Origin: a virus
IMG/VR virus record: IMGVR_UViG_3300025121_000886
Location: 29,151 to 93,150 of that record
Reading direction: 5' to 3' (one strand)
DNA: 64,000 nucleotides
In this document: one piece after another, positions 47,201 to 54,658 of the stretch
Position numbering within the stretch: position 1 is the stretch's first letter
Layout: each line of letters opens with the position of its first letter
Translations under genes and position numbers: made by a program
The notes under the pieces: model-generated
Told to the model about the DNA's origin: nothing
Database searches by the model: none
Seen by the model: the letters and a program-made list of their open reading frames with translations, nothing else

Positions 47201-47276
47201 TCAGAAAATCATTGTAGCACTAACAGAAACGGATAGAATCATGAAGAAAATAGATCAAGCATTTATCTGTCCATAA
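44229..47276 (+). CDS. Type IIG/ISP-like restriction-modification enzyme
   Basis: Single-chain nuclease plus adenine methyltransferase. Seen: 1015 residues. N-terminal PD-(D/E)XK nuclease with PDFIL (D62) and YIETKN (E76, K78); helical linker; N6-adenine methyltransferase with GAFYTP (326-331), motif I ILDPSVGTGTFL (371-382) and motif IV GNPPYS (495-500); then a target-recognition region to the end. GTG start behind AAAGGGAGATGAT. Up to about 45,770 the codons are AT-rich like the phage; from about 45,780 they become clearly richer in G and C, suggesting recent acquisition or recombination of the specificity half. Could methylate phage DNA and cut competitors. Confidence 0.88.
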   Translation: MKFNPNLEAYIKSISIKFSRKETSEMGYRSDFEVLIKNILEPIINNLKIDHDAKAQEGNKPDFILSEGDLPILYIETKNIGVSLDKSEKSKQLNRYYNYTNLILTDYIEFRFYRNGYQYNKPIKIAHYDIKNRTLLPIAENFKDVIDTIINMAKSYKEPIRSSKRLAEIMGGKAKRIRDEIKSYVFEETKKNENILKLYKIIKDQLVSNLTIDSFADMYAQTIVYGLFIAKFNNDIKNSFNRQIARDLIPESNSLLRHFFDHITGADFDKRLEYIVNELCDLFSCTDIKKIMMEDYSKDDFDCDPIIHFYENFLQEYDINIKKKFGAFYTPSPIVNFIVKSVDYLLQNEFDIKLGIASTLKLENGDHRVQILDPSVGTGTFLDKVISIIHEKLCKSSQGGRWTKYVNDNVLPRIHGFEIMMTPYIIAHLKLRMTLYQTKCETIDNKINIYLTNSLDEKVLQKELFSDFGFLGSIAMESKEAAVIKNEKPIMVVIGNPPYSVSSSNKGKWIQNLIKDYKKDLGERKINLDDDYIKFIRFAEHFIEKNNGGIVAMITNNSFIDGITHRQMRKHLLDTFDDIYIFDLHGSSKKKEKAPDGGKDENVFDIQQGVSISIFIRRVGEKKGLAIVHHTELYGKRADKFHMLNESDIQTVKWKNLDYSEPYYFFVPKDFGLEEEYGKGFKIDELFRVSNSGVKTDRDTLFIDMDKSVLEKRIQKLLSEDYDENFKQEFRVFNSGSYKLTEKVKGKSFDENYVQPVQYRPFDYQWIYYDPSLVSRPANKVMSHIVGKENMAIVTARQFGGGSHFICLITKTVSEISSQPYAPYTLFPIYLYSKDGSCVPNIKKEIVDEIENIVGKVSPENIFDYIYAVLHSPSYREKYKEFLKIDFPRVSYPKDAESFKELIAFGAELRSLHLLESPKVNQFITTYPIEGSDTIEKLAYKDGNVFINKDQYFGNVPEIAWNFYIGGYQPAQKWLKDRKERVLNNEDIEHYQKIIVALTETDRIMKKIDQAFICP

Positions 47277-47292
47277 AAAACGTGAGAGCATA

Positions 47293-47508
47293 ATGAAAAA
47301 TATCGAGTTAGAAACCAACCCCCACATAAACAAACTTCTTAAAATAAAACAAATAATAAAAGAAGGTTGCCTATGTATTTATTGTATCAAAAGAAACAGT
47401 AGGGGTAAAAATCGATATGATCGAGGGGAAAATGTCGGAAGAAGCAGAAAAACCAACAGAAATTGGAAAAAATACAGAAAACAACAATGGAAAACAAAAA
47501 ATCATTGA
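47293..47508 (+). CDS. Small basic ORF downstream of the restriction enzyme
   Basis: 71 residues, MKNIELETNPHINKLLKIKQ then a Cys pair (CLCIYC) and a Lys/Arg/Asn-rich end. CGTGAGAG precedes ATG. The second half looks like the wrong frame relative to a possible ORF at 47432, so this may be a frameshifted remnant. Low confidence. Confidence 0.3.
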   Translation: MKNIELETNPHINKLLKIKQIIKEGCLCIYCIKRNSRGKNRYDRGENVGRSRKTNRNWKKYRKQQWKTKNH

Positions 47509-47575
47509 ATTCTTTTCATACTTAAAACAGCTTCAACCGGAACTCTATATTCTCTCTCTGGTGCATGATATGTAA
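47432..47575 (+). CDS. Possible small ORF overlapping a convergent gene
   Basis: 47 residues, MSEEAEKPTEIGKNTENNNG then KQKIIEFFSYLKQLQPELYI. Strong GAGGGGAAA just before ATG. It overlaps the 3' end of the convergent ART-like gene by 74 bases. It may be a separate small protein or the true continuation of the 47293 ORF after a frameshift. Confidence 0.3.
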   Translation: MSEEAEKPTEIGKNTENNNGKQKIIEFFSYLKQLQPELYILSLVHDM

Positions 47576-48701
47576 TACCCTTTGTGGTCATATCGATGTC
47601 ACATTCTAAAATTCCAGCGTCTTTGACATTTTTATTTTTATATTGTCTCAAAGCATCCCCTCTAATTCCCGATGAAATAACTGGATTTCTCCTCAATTTG
47701 GACACCCAAAAATAATGAGTATAATACTCAAATACTTCTTCTGAATTCTCAGGGGGATAATTGTGTATTGTTCCCTCATCATATGCAGTTTTAGGATCAA
47801 GACCCTCAGAAATATACCATTTTCTAATATCATCCCATTTGAGATCACCATTAGCGATCATTATCACCTCTTTTAACACCCTCAAAATATCCCGAGCTAT
47901 ATAAAGATCTGTGGTGAATGATATTTTATCTGAATCACCTAACCCTAAACCTCTTCTATCATCAGGAACTTCCTTCTTAAACCAATTTTTTATAATATCA
48001 TCTGCATGAATTGTAGCATGGTATAATTTCTCAACCTTGTCTGGATCGGGTTTGTATTCCAAATCCATCTTCTGTAACCTGTACTCTTCATTTATTTTAG
48101 ATTGTAATTCAGGTATAAATTTGGCTATATCCTGAAATAAACTTGTCATCTTCTTAATAAGATCAAGATACTCTTTTTTATTTTTATCAGTATTATATTC
48201 TCCAAAATTCTCTTCTAGAGCATCTTTATATTTAAAAAGATAATCATCAATAAATTTTAGATCAAATCTAGATTTTAATAATTTTACGGATCCTTCAAGT
48301 TCTGAATATTTATTAGAAGCATTAGATTCATATGCCTTAAATAAATAGCGTAATACCCCTCTAATTTCATCACAGACCTTCGATAATATTAAAATAGGGG
48401 TTCTGTTAAGGTCGCCTCCATTTTTTATCGTATCATCAATGAAAAGCTCAAAATTACTATTCTCCTCATATTTAGCTACAACATCCACAGACAACTCTGC
48501 TAATAAAGAAGCATATTTTTCTAGCTTTTTAGCATTATTCTTAAGATAAACAAACCATTTTCTCGGGGGGTTAACCACCTTGGCAAACTTAATAAGTTTG
48601 TCATATCCCATATCTTCCAATATATTCAACATTTTTGTGAATTTATTCATAGGCTCAAAAACCTTTTTTAGCAAATTGATTATTAAATTTAAAAAGTTCA
48701 T
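47502..48701 (-). CDS. ADP-ribosyltransferase-like protein with helical tag
   Basis: Up to 399 residues. An N-terminal tag (MLNILEDMGYDKLIKFAKVV) and a long helical domain are followed by a C-terminal fold of ADP-ribosyltransferase/PARP-like type: KLYHATIHADDI with His228, GLGLGDSDKISFTTDLYIAR, and PEREYRVPVEAVLSM near the end with candidate Glu382/384. Start is either ATG 48701 or ATG 48650 (the latter puts the tag at the N-terminus and has GAG upstream). It lies next to a DNA methyltransferase and a macro-domain gene in one leftward group. An ART call is by motif pattern; NAD use is unproven. Confidence 0.6.
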   Translation of the reverse strand: MNFLNLIINLLKKVFEPMNKFTKMLNILEDMGYDKLIKFAKVVNPPRKWFVYLKNNAKKLEKYASLLAELSVDVVAKYEENSNFELFIDDTIKNGGDLNRTPILILSKVCDEIRGVLRYLFKAYESNASNKYSELEGSVKLLKSRFDLKFIDDYLFKYKDALEENFGEYNTDKNKKEYLDLIKKMTSLFQDIAKFIPELQSKINEEYRLQKMDLEYKPDPDKVEKLYHATIHADDIIKNWFKKEVPDDRRGLGLGDSDKISFTTDLYIARDILRVLKEVIMIANGDLKWDDIRKWYISEGLDPKTAYDEGTIHNYPPENSEEVFEYYTHYFWVSKLRRNPVISSGIRGDALRQYKNKNVKDAGILECDIDMTTKGITYHAPEREYRVPVEAVLSMKRIQ

Positions 48702-48788
48702 GTTTTTTAAATAAATTCTATGAGAAATATTTGTTAGTCTTATACTAAAAAATTAAATAAATTTAAAGAGAAATTTGACTTGTTTTAA

Positions 48789-49991
48789 TCAATCAAACAG
48801 TTTTTTCATCGAGGTAATAACAACATTCAATAAATTATTTTTCTTATCCCTAAGCTTTTCTCGGGCTATTCTATTTTCTGCCAACTTTATATAATTTGGA
48901 TTTAACTCTATCCCAATATAATCCTTTCCTTGATCTTTAGCTACAATACCGACCGTCCCACTCCCAAAGAAAGGATCTAAGACAACCCCCGGTCTAAAAC
49001 CGACATCACAGTTACAACAAGCCTCTTCTCTAAAAGGAACATCACATTTTAGGCATACTTTTTCCGGACACCCTGCATCTAAGGGAGATATTATCAATTT
49101 TTTTGGAAAAGTGGCAAAATGCGACCCTCCCTGAAAACTCTCTGTATTTATATCCCACACCGATCTTTTATTTTTACCTTTGGGGTTTGGACGCATATTT
49201 CTATCATGATAAATTTTTTGACCTGTACCTTCATCCCACAAGCTAACACCTTTGGCATTCAAATTATCCCCACCCCATCTATCTAAGGGTTTTGTATATG
49301 GATCAAATTGTTGTTTAAAAAAATAATTTTTATTCTTAGAGAAAAAGAATAGATATTCAAAGTCAACAGTGTACCTATTAGAAACCGGACTGGGTATACA
49401 ATTAGGCTTTCTCCAAATAATAGTATTTCTGAGCAAAAAACCTTTTTTAATCATACCCAATGCAAAAAGAAATGGTATTCCTACTAAAGATTGTGTTCTA
49501 ACAGGAGTCTCATTAACACCACCCCTATAACCTTGTAATTTACCCCAACTCCCCCCATAGGTATCCCCAATGTTTACCCAACAAGTCCCATCATCTCGTA
49601 AAACACGACATACTCCATCAAAAATATCACATAAATTATCAATAAATAAATCAGGGTTTGGCTCATTTCCTAAAGAACCCAGCCAAGCTTTACAGTATAC
49701 ACAAAATCTTCCATGATCGATAAATACCTCATTAATACTCTTTTTTTGATTACCTACAGTCGCACTTGACCCTGAGCTGTTCCCACGCTGTCTCGACATC
49801 ATCTCCCCTCCCCAAACATGCTTACAAGAAACATCCCCACCCCATATTAAAGGTTCTGTCTTGTAATTTCTCAAGCCCCAATAAGGAGGAGACGTGATAC
49901 ACGTATTAATACTATTATCTGGAATGTTTTCTAATACCTCCAGAGAATTTCCTTGATGTATTTTATTTAAAAACTCTTTAATATCTCTCAT
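48789..49991 (-). CDS. DNA methyltransferase (amino-group, TSPPY type)
   Basis: Modifies adenine-N6 or cytosine-N4. Seen: 400 residues; motif IV TSPPYWGL (33-40) comes first and motif I DPFFGSGTVG (339-348) near the end, the beta-type order. A zinc-like insertion (FCVYC at 97-100) and a second one (CLKCDVPF, CCNCDVGF) split the usual fold. Overlaps the macro-domain stop by one base (TAATG), so the two are translationally coupled. Without a matching nuclease here it probably protects phage DNA against host restriction. Confidence 0.9.
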   Translation of the reverse strand: MRDIKEFLNKIHQGNSLEVLENIPDNSINTCITSPPYWGLRNYKTEPLIWGGDVSCKHVWGGEMMSRQRGNSSGSSATVGNQKKSINEVFIDHGRFCVYCKAWLGSLGNEPNPDLFIDNLCDIFDGVCRVLRDDGTCWVNIGDTYGGSWGKLQGYRGGVNETPVRTQSLVGIPFLFALGMIKKGFLLRNTIIWRKPNCIPSPVSNRYTVDFEYLFFFSKNKNYFFKQQFDPYTKPLDRWGGDNLNAKGVSLWDEGTGQKIYHDRNMRPNPKGKNKRSVWDINTESFQGGSHFATFPKKLIISPLDAGCPEKVCLKCDVPFREEACCNCDVGFRPGVVLDPFFGSGTVGIVAKDQGKDYIGIELNPNYIKLAENRIAREKLRDKKNNLLNVVITSMKKLFD

Positions 49992-50476
49992 TAAACAACT
50001 TCCACTTTTTCAGACTTTTTCTTTTCGAGCAAGACCAGCGTATGTTTCTCATCTTTGAACTCTTCATCAATCATCTTCTTAATAAATTTCCAATCTCCAC
50101 CAGCTAAACCAGCACCAATCTTAGGATATGCTATACGCTTTCCATGAAAAGTTTCTTTAACTTTCCGTAAACAACTCCTTAACGCTTCATAAGAAACTCT
50201 TCTACCATTGCCACCCTTATAATGAAATTGTGTATAACAATTTACAACCATAAATTTATGGCCATTGCGCTCAACAAGAGCATAAGATATTTTTCCCAAC
50301 TTTTTGGGATCACCCTTTGGGGTCTTTAAATCTGCCAAAAAAGCTTCTTTAAAAGTGTTTTTAATCTCTAACGCTATACCTGCACCCATTGTACAATAGC
50401 AATTACAACCATGTAATATAATATCAAAATCACCATTGGAAGCCATTTCTAACAAGTTTCCTGTGACAACCTCCAT
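49991..50476 (-). CDS. Macro domain protein (ADP-ribose binding/hydrolysing)
   Basis: 161 residues, whole protein is one macro domain. Seen: VVTGNLLEM start, LHGCNCYCTMGAGIALEIK at about 21-39 (substrate-binding loop), and YPKIGAGLAGGDWKFIKKM in the second half. Family members bind or remove ADP-ribose from proteins, nucleic acids or ADP-ribose-1''-phosphate. Coupled to the methyltransferase and next to the ART-like gene; may remove ADP-ribose marks placed by host defence (DarT-type) or by the phage itself (inference). Confidence 0.88.
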   Translation of the reverse strand: MEVVTGNLLEMASNGDFDIILHGCNCYCTMGAGIALEIKNTFKEAFLADLKTPKGDPKKLGKISYALVERNGHKFMVVNCYTQFHYKGGNGRRVSYEALRSCLRKVKETFHGKRIAYPKIGAGLAGGDWKFIKKMIDEEFKDEKHTLVLLEKKKSEKVEVV

Positions 50477-50477
50477 A

Positions 50478-50672
50478 CTATTTCTCCTTAGATTGATTAA
50501 AAGAACTAATAAAATTATTCTTTGAAAAATTATGATAAAGATATTCTTTAGAAATACCCAATCCTAGACAAATATTAGAGAACTGTGTATCACACATAAG
50601 TTGAACTCTTCGCAAAGCAGTTATAGCATCTAATTCATATTCTGATATATTTATCGTTTTAACTTCTTCCAT
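50478..50672 (-). CDS. Small hypothetical protein
   Basis: 64 residues, MEEVKTINISEYELDAITAL start, SNICLGLGISKEYLYHNF centre. AAAGGATATTTA before ATG. First gene of the leftward macro/methyltransferase group; may be a regulator, but no clear DNA-binding motif. Confidence 0.5.
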   Translation of the reverse strand: MEEVKTINISEYELDAITALRRVQLMCDTQFSNICLGLGISKEYLYHNFSKNNFISSFNQSKEK

Positions 50673-50709
50673 TAAATATCCTTTCTCTAATATTGATCTC
50701 AGACTTTAT

Positions 50710-50739
50710 ATTTACAGAATATAAGCCATTCCTGTAAAT
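50710..50739. promoter_or_regulatory. Divergent inverted CTGTAAAT pair
   Basis: ATTTACAG (50710-50717) and CTGTAAAT (50732-50739) form an inverted pair between divergent genes, each pointing to one of them: 39 bases before the - gene at 50672 and 53 before the + gene at 50785. TTTACA of one arm is 18 bases from TAAATA of the other, so both arms can also be read as overlapping weak -35/-10 pairs. Best candidate for a functional phage promoter element. Confidence 0.45.
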
Positions 50740-50784
50740 ATAAAATAAATAATATAAAATATATCACATCTAAAGGAAAAACAC

Positions 50785-51252
50785 ATGCCCCAATTTAATC
50801 AAAAAACAGCTACAAGACAAACACCCCAATATTTTCAATGTTTAAATGGTTACAGTTCAGGAAATATCTTAACAGATGCCATAATAGGTCGTTATTACAC
50901 TTGGATCGGTGAATGGATACAAAGCCCAGAGGATGTAAAAGACCGAGATAAAAATCCCGTGATGAGATTACATCCCCTCTGTGATGATGAATATCAACAT
51001 TCTATAATTGGCGATATTTCCGATTTTAAGCCATTAACCACAAAAGAAGAAATTGAGGATATGTGGGTTATCACCTCTAGAAATGTTGTTGAATCAAATG
51101 TCGAAATAAAATTCACCTTTTTAGAAAAAATAAACATCTTATTGTTTGGAAAAATGTATATCCATGAAAAAATATGTTTAGATTGTCCAAGCTATGATCT
51201 CAAAAAGATAATAACTAACATAACCATCCCCAATGTCTTTAACAAAAAATAA
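50785..51252 (+). CDS. Unknown protein
   Basis: 155 residues. MPQFNQKTATRQTPQYFQCL start; AIIGRYYTWIGEWIQSPEDV and FTFLEKINILLFGKMYIHEK centre. AAAGGAAAAACAC before ATG. No family recognised. Forms a short rightward unit with the next gene. Confidence 0.5.
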   Translation: MPQFNQKTATRQTPQYFQCLNGYSSGNILTDAIIGRYYTWIGEWIQSPEDVKDRDKNPVMRLHPLCDDEYQHSIIGDISDFKPLTTKEEIEDMWVITSRNVVESNVEIKFTFLEKINILLFGKMYIHEKICLDCPSYDLKKIITNITIPNVFNKK

Positions 51253-51278
51253 GCTCATAACATAAAAGGAGATAATTC

Positions 51279-51710
51279 ATGAACCTTGAAAATGTCAATT
51301 TAAACGAGATAAAGCAGAAGATAACCAAATCTGATTTTTTTGATGAATTAATAGAACGAGCTCCTTATATTCTTAAATCACTCCTGGCTGGGGAATATCT
51401 TGAAATAAAAGAAGATGGTATAACTACAATATATGTAATCGATAACCATGGCACATTATGTCTAATTGGGGATAAAGATGGAGAACCCTACTTATTAGGA
51501 TTACATGCAGATTTCAAAGACCTTCTTGATCTTTGTCTGAAAGCCTCTAACGAAGAGGTTCACAGACATCTCATGAATTTAAACTTACAGGGAAATATAG
51601 AAAAAGGAAAATTAAATGAGATAAAGAGAACATTATCATCTGAAAGGATGAAAATGGAATGGGTGAGAGAACAAGAATATAAAAAATTAGAAAACTTATA
51701 TACTCTTTAA
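51279..51710 (+). CDS. Unknown protein
   Basis: 143 residues. Segments FFDELIERAPYILKSLLAGE, ITTIYVIDNHGTLCLIGDKD and a helical, charged C-terminus. AAAGGAGATAATTC before ATG. Its stop faces the convergent gene at 51730. Confidence 0.5.
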   Translation: MNLENVNLNEIKQKITKSDFFDELIERAPYILKSLLAGEYLEIKEDGITTIYVIDNHGTLCLIGDKDGEPYLLGLHADFKDLLDLCLKASNEEVHRHLMNLNLQGNIEKGKLNEIKRTLSSERMKMEWVREQEYKKLENLYTL

Positions 51711-51729
51711 ATCTTCTTATAAAAATTAT

Positions 51730-52635
51730 CTAACATCTTTCCATATAAATCCCAGATTTCATCAATTGATTTCCATCTTTATCCATATAAACAACCGATT
51801 TACAAACAGATATCATCATATCTGCTAGTGCCCTAACCCCTATTATATCCACGAGAGATTCTATAGCCTTTAGATTTTTAAGACTGTCTAAATATTGATC
51901 ATATTTTTCTGATAGCAGAATATTTTTAGAAAAGGTATTAATGCCGAAAATAAAATCGCTGAACTTAGCACCTTCCAGTTCATTCTCAAATTTTATAGAT
52001 TCACCGGAGGGGAAGATCATAATGTAATACCCAATTGGATATGGTATATAGTCAATGGCCCTATCTAAAGAATCTCTGATATATTTTCCATCTCGATGAA
52101 ATGTTACTCTAATACGTTTTTCCTCTACAGATTCAATTCTATTTGAGACAATATCACCATCCAATAAATTTATGATTATATTTTTATATAACTCACTTGA
52201 ACGGGCTTCAGAATTAATGCTATTCCCCACAATACCATGAAACAATAGATAAATTTTATATAACTTAACAATATATTTATCATCGGTATCATCTAATGAA
52301 AATCTATAAAAATATTCTTTACATAAATCACACAACATATTGCATAAAGTTTGGGCTATAGGATAGCTATAGGCATAAATTTCACCAGAAGCATGTGCAA
52401 AGGCCACGTTTTGTCTAAGAACATGTTCTAATTTTTGGATAGAACATATAAACTTTTTATTTTCTTCTAAATCTTTTTCTAACCCTTCACCAGTTACTTT
52501 TCTTGAATATGTTCCGTCCTTAACATTCGTCAACTTTTCTTTAAAAATGTCCTCTAATCCAGAGACCAATCGAGTCATATAAATATAGTCCTTGGATGTC
52601 AAGAATATCATATTTTTTTCTTTGTCAAAATTCAT
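51730..52635 (-). CDS. Unknown mostly helical protein
   Basis: 301 residues. LTSKDYIYMTRLVSGLEDIF start, helical centre (CNMLCDLCKEYFYRFSLDD), beta part (IRVTFHRDGKYIRDSLDRAI) and C-terminal CKSVVYMDKDGNQLMKSGIY. AGGATAAGCA before ATG. No family recognised. Confidence 0.5.
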   Translation of the reverse strand: MNFDKEKNMIFLTSKDYIYMTRLVSGLEDIFKEKLTNVKDGTYSRKVTGEGLEKDLEENKKFICSIQKLEHVLRQNVAFAHASGEIYAYSYPIAQTLCNMLCDLCKEYFYRFSLDDTDDKYIVKLYKIYLLFHGIVGNSINSEARSSELYKNIIINLLDGDIVSNRIESVEEKRIRVTFHRDGKYIRDSLDRAIDYIPYPIGYYIMIFPSGESIKFENELEGAKFSDFIFGINTFSKNILLSEKYDQYLDSLKNLKAIESLVDIIGVRALADMMISVCKSVVYMDKDGNQLMKSGIYMERC

Positions 52636-52696
52636 TGCTTATCCTTTCTATTATCTTAAATTTTTTTAAAATTAAAACATAAAATCATCATCCTCT

Positions 52697-53041
52697 TTAG
52701 GGTAGAGGTGATTTATTGGATTCCTCACAGAGTTCTTCCTTTCTCTTCTTGATATTTGAGACCAGAATATCAAAAGTGCGATCAATATAATCAACAATTG
52801 CTAAAGCTACAGCTGATGATTTAACTGCCCTTTCTCTTATTTTAGCAATATTCATCTCATCGATGTTTTTATCAAAAAGAATAGACAAAATCTCTCTATC
52901 TAACTGCCCAACCTGTTCCCCTAAAATTACAGACCAAGTTGCAAGATCATGATCGGTCACACCCCATTTTAAGTCTTGTCTTTCTCGCTCATCAATGACG
53001 GAAAGTGTGCCCTTAGTAATTTTTTCATACAAAGTATGCAT
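52697..53041 (-). CDS. MazG-like (dNTP pyrophosphohydrolase-like) protein, degenerate active site
   Basis: 114 residues. VIDERERQDLKWGVTDHDLA, then WSVILGEQVGQLDREIL, follow the phage dATP/dGTP pyrophosphohydrolase pattern (ERxRQ..KWG..H....W..IL.EE.GE). The usual EExxE metal motif reads EQVGQ here, so two metal-binding acids are Gln and activity is doubtful. AGGTGATATT before ATG. Confidence 0.65.
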   Translation of the reverse strand: MHTLYEKITKGTLSVIDERERQDLKWGVTDHDLATWSVILGEQVGQLDREILSILFDKNIDEMNIAKIRERAVKSSAVALAIVDYIDRTFDILVSNIKKRKEELCEESNKSPLP

Positions 53042-53108
53042 AATATCACCTCAATGTTTAAAATATTTTTGTGTTCTATAAATTTTCGGGTATGCTCTTA
53101 AATTGATA

Positions 53109-53116
53109 CTTTACAG
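53109..53116 (-). promoter_or_regulatory. CTGTAAA-type intergenic motif
   Basis: CTGTAAAG on the - strand, about 68 bases before the MazG-like start at 53041, with TTGCCC 17 bases ahead of TAAAGT. Confidence 0.3.
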
Positions 53117-53136
53117 AAATTTTTTTTGGAGGGCAA

Positions 53137-54210
53137 TTAAAGAAAATTTTTGTAGGCTCTGTGAAAGTTATCAAAGTGTGCATAATCACCTGTCAAAAAG
53201 GACAAACATTTTTTTAGGATCAATGCTGCTGTCATCTCAGTTATATTTTGATCTTTTATTGGACAAATTTCAACAATGTCCATTCCAATAATATTTATAC
53301 ATCTATCTCGACCTGTACCTAAATAAAAAAGTCGTTTTAAAATATACATTAATTGACTCCACAATAAACCACCATTTGGAGAAGGTAATCCCACATTTGG
53401 GGCAATACTGGTATGAAGTGCGCTCATATCTATTGAAATATAAACGTCACCTTTTAATTTATTTAAGATATCATCATAACATCGATTTTCAGGCCGTTCT
53501 TGACTTAATAAGCCCAATTTATCATAGGGGATATCTATGATGTCTTCTTCTGAAGATCGTATTATTTTTAGCTCTTCTTCAGATAAATTTCTTTGACCTA
53601 TAAACATCAATTTATAACCAAGCTCATGAACTCTCCTCATAACACAACCGTGTGTGAATGCACTGTTCTTCCCATCATGAAATAAGATATTCTCAGAATC
53701 CTTCAGATTATACCTAGAATCAATGCTCACTACTGTCGTATCTTTTATATTCTTGATTATATTTGACTTCTTAAGTATATTCAAAAAGGTGTATGTGACA
53801 GTATGTTCCCCACCTATTCCTATAAAAAATGGTGTAAAAAATCTTTCTTCTGAATTTCTTGAAATAACCCTATTCTTTGAGGGATTCTTCCACTTCCCAA
53901 ACTTTTCACTCATATCCTTTATTAAATTATTCAAAATAGTTTCAGGATAGTCTGATGAACGGTGCATAAAGCTTCTATCTTCTGAAAAAACTGATTGGTG
54001 CAAAGCCAAGTTCTCAAAGGGGTTTTGACGCGTGATCTCGTCTAAAAGATCAATTTTAAAAGAAGCATTATAAACAGCTAAAGGACCACCTAAAACACCT
54101 CTAGAATCTGAAGTATACTTCTCATAAGGTACTGAAAAAACAATCACATCAGATTCATTTATTGGATTATTTTTCTGCCCAAAAATTGTAAAACCGTGTT
54201 CATAAAACAT
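53137..54210 (-). CDS. Ureohydrolase (arginase/agmatinase) family protein with lost metal ligands
   Basis: 357 residues. Family signatures are present in order: FFIGIGGEHTVTY (His136), VVSIDSRYNLKDSE where the family has DAHxDxxD, FTHGCVMRRV where the family has SHGxxxRR, and ISIDMSALHTSIAPNVGLPS then PNGGLLWSQL where the family has DxDxxDPxxAPGxxxPxPGGL. First Asp residues remain (D164, D261) but the His/Asp partners are Arg/Asn/Ser, so normal Mn-dependent hydrolysis is unlikely. Possibly a binding protein or an enzyme with altered chemistry. Good GGGAGGAATAGA site. Confidence 0.75.
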   Translation of the reverse strand: MFYEHGFTIFGQKNNPINESDVIVFSVPYEKYTSDSRGVLGGPLAVYNASFKIDLLDEITRQNPFENLALHQSVFSEDRSFMHRSSDYPETILNNLIKDMSEKFGKWKNPSKNRVISRNSEERFFTPFFIGIGGEHTVTYTFLNILKKSNIIKNIKDTTVVSIDSRYNLKDSENILFHDGKNSAFTHGCVMRRVHELGYKLMFIGQRNLSEEELKIIRSSEEDIIDIPYDKLGLLSQERPENRCYDDILNKLKGDVYISIDMSALHTSIAPNVGLPSPNGGLLWSQLMYILKRLFYLGTGRDRCINIIGMDIVEICPIKDQNITEMTAALILKKCLSFLTGDYAHFDNFHRAYKNFL

Positions 54211-54247
54211 TCTATTCCTCCCAAATTTCTATAGTATAAAAATAATA

Positions 54248-54658
54248 TCAATCATCCTCAAGCCGAGAATTTTCTTTTATATATTTCATTGCTCCTTCAG
54301 GATGAATGTTAGGTATTTCAATAAAAGAAACATCTAAGGGGGTACAAGAATTACTCAGTTGAATGTTACATTTACTTAATATTTGATAAAAACCCCCCAA
54401 CCAACTAAAAACACCATTTCCCTTAGAATCTTTATAAATCAATATATCGCCGAGATCATCTCTACCTTGTTTTAGATTACATATCAGGGCATATGCCTCT
54501 TTGCTCATCCCTAAAAACTTCTCTGTGTCTATAACAACACAACCTAGATTACCATTACCGCACGGAATAAAATTGCCATCTTTTTCAAATTCTTGAGTTT
54601 CTATTATCAAAGAACTTTCATAAGCCGTTACCTTCACCTTCAACTTTGGTTCTTCCAT
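54248..54658 (-). CDS. Unknown small protein
   Basis: 136 residues, beta-rich (KLKVKVTAYESSLIIETQEF; GCVVIDTEKFLGMSKEAYAL). ATG 54658 with GGAG seven bases upstream is preferred over TTG 54670. Overlaps the end of the upstream zinc-ribbon gene by 19 bases. Confidence 0.5.
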   Translation of the reverse strand: MEEPKLKVKVTAYESSLIIETQEFEKDGNFIPCGNGNLGCVVIDTEKFLGMSKEAYALICNLKQGRDDLGDILIYKDSKGNGVFSWLGGFYQILSKCNIQLSNSCTPLDVSFIEIPNIHPEGAMKYIKENSRLEDD

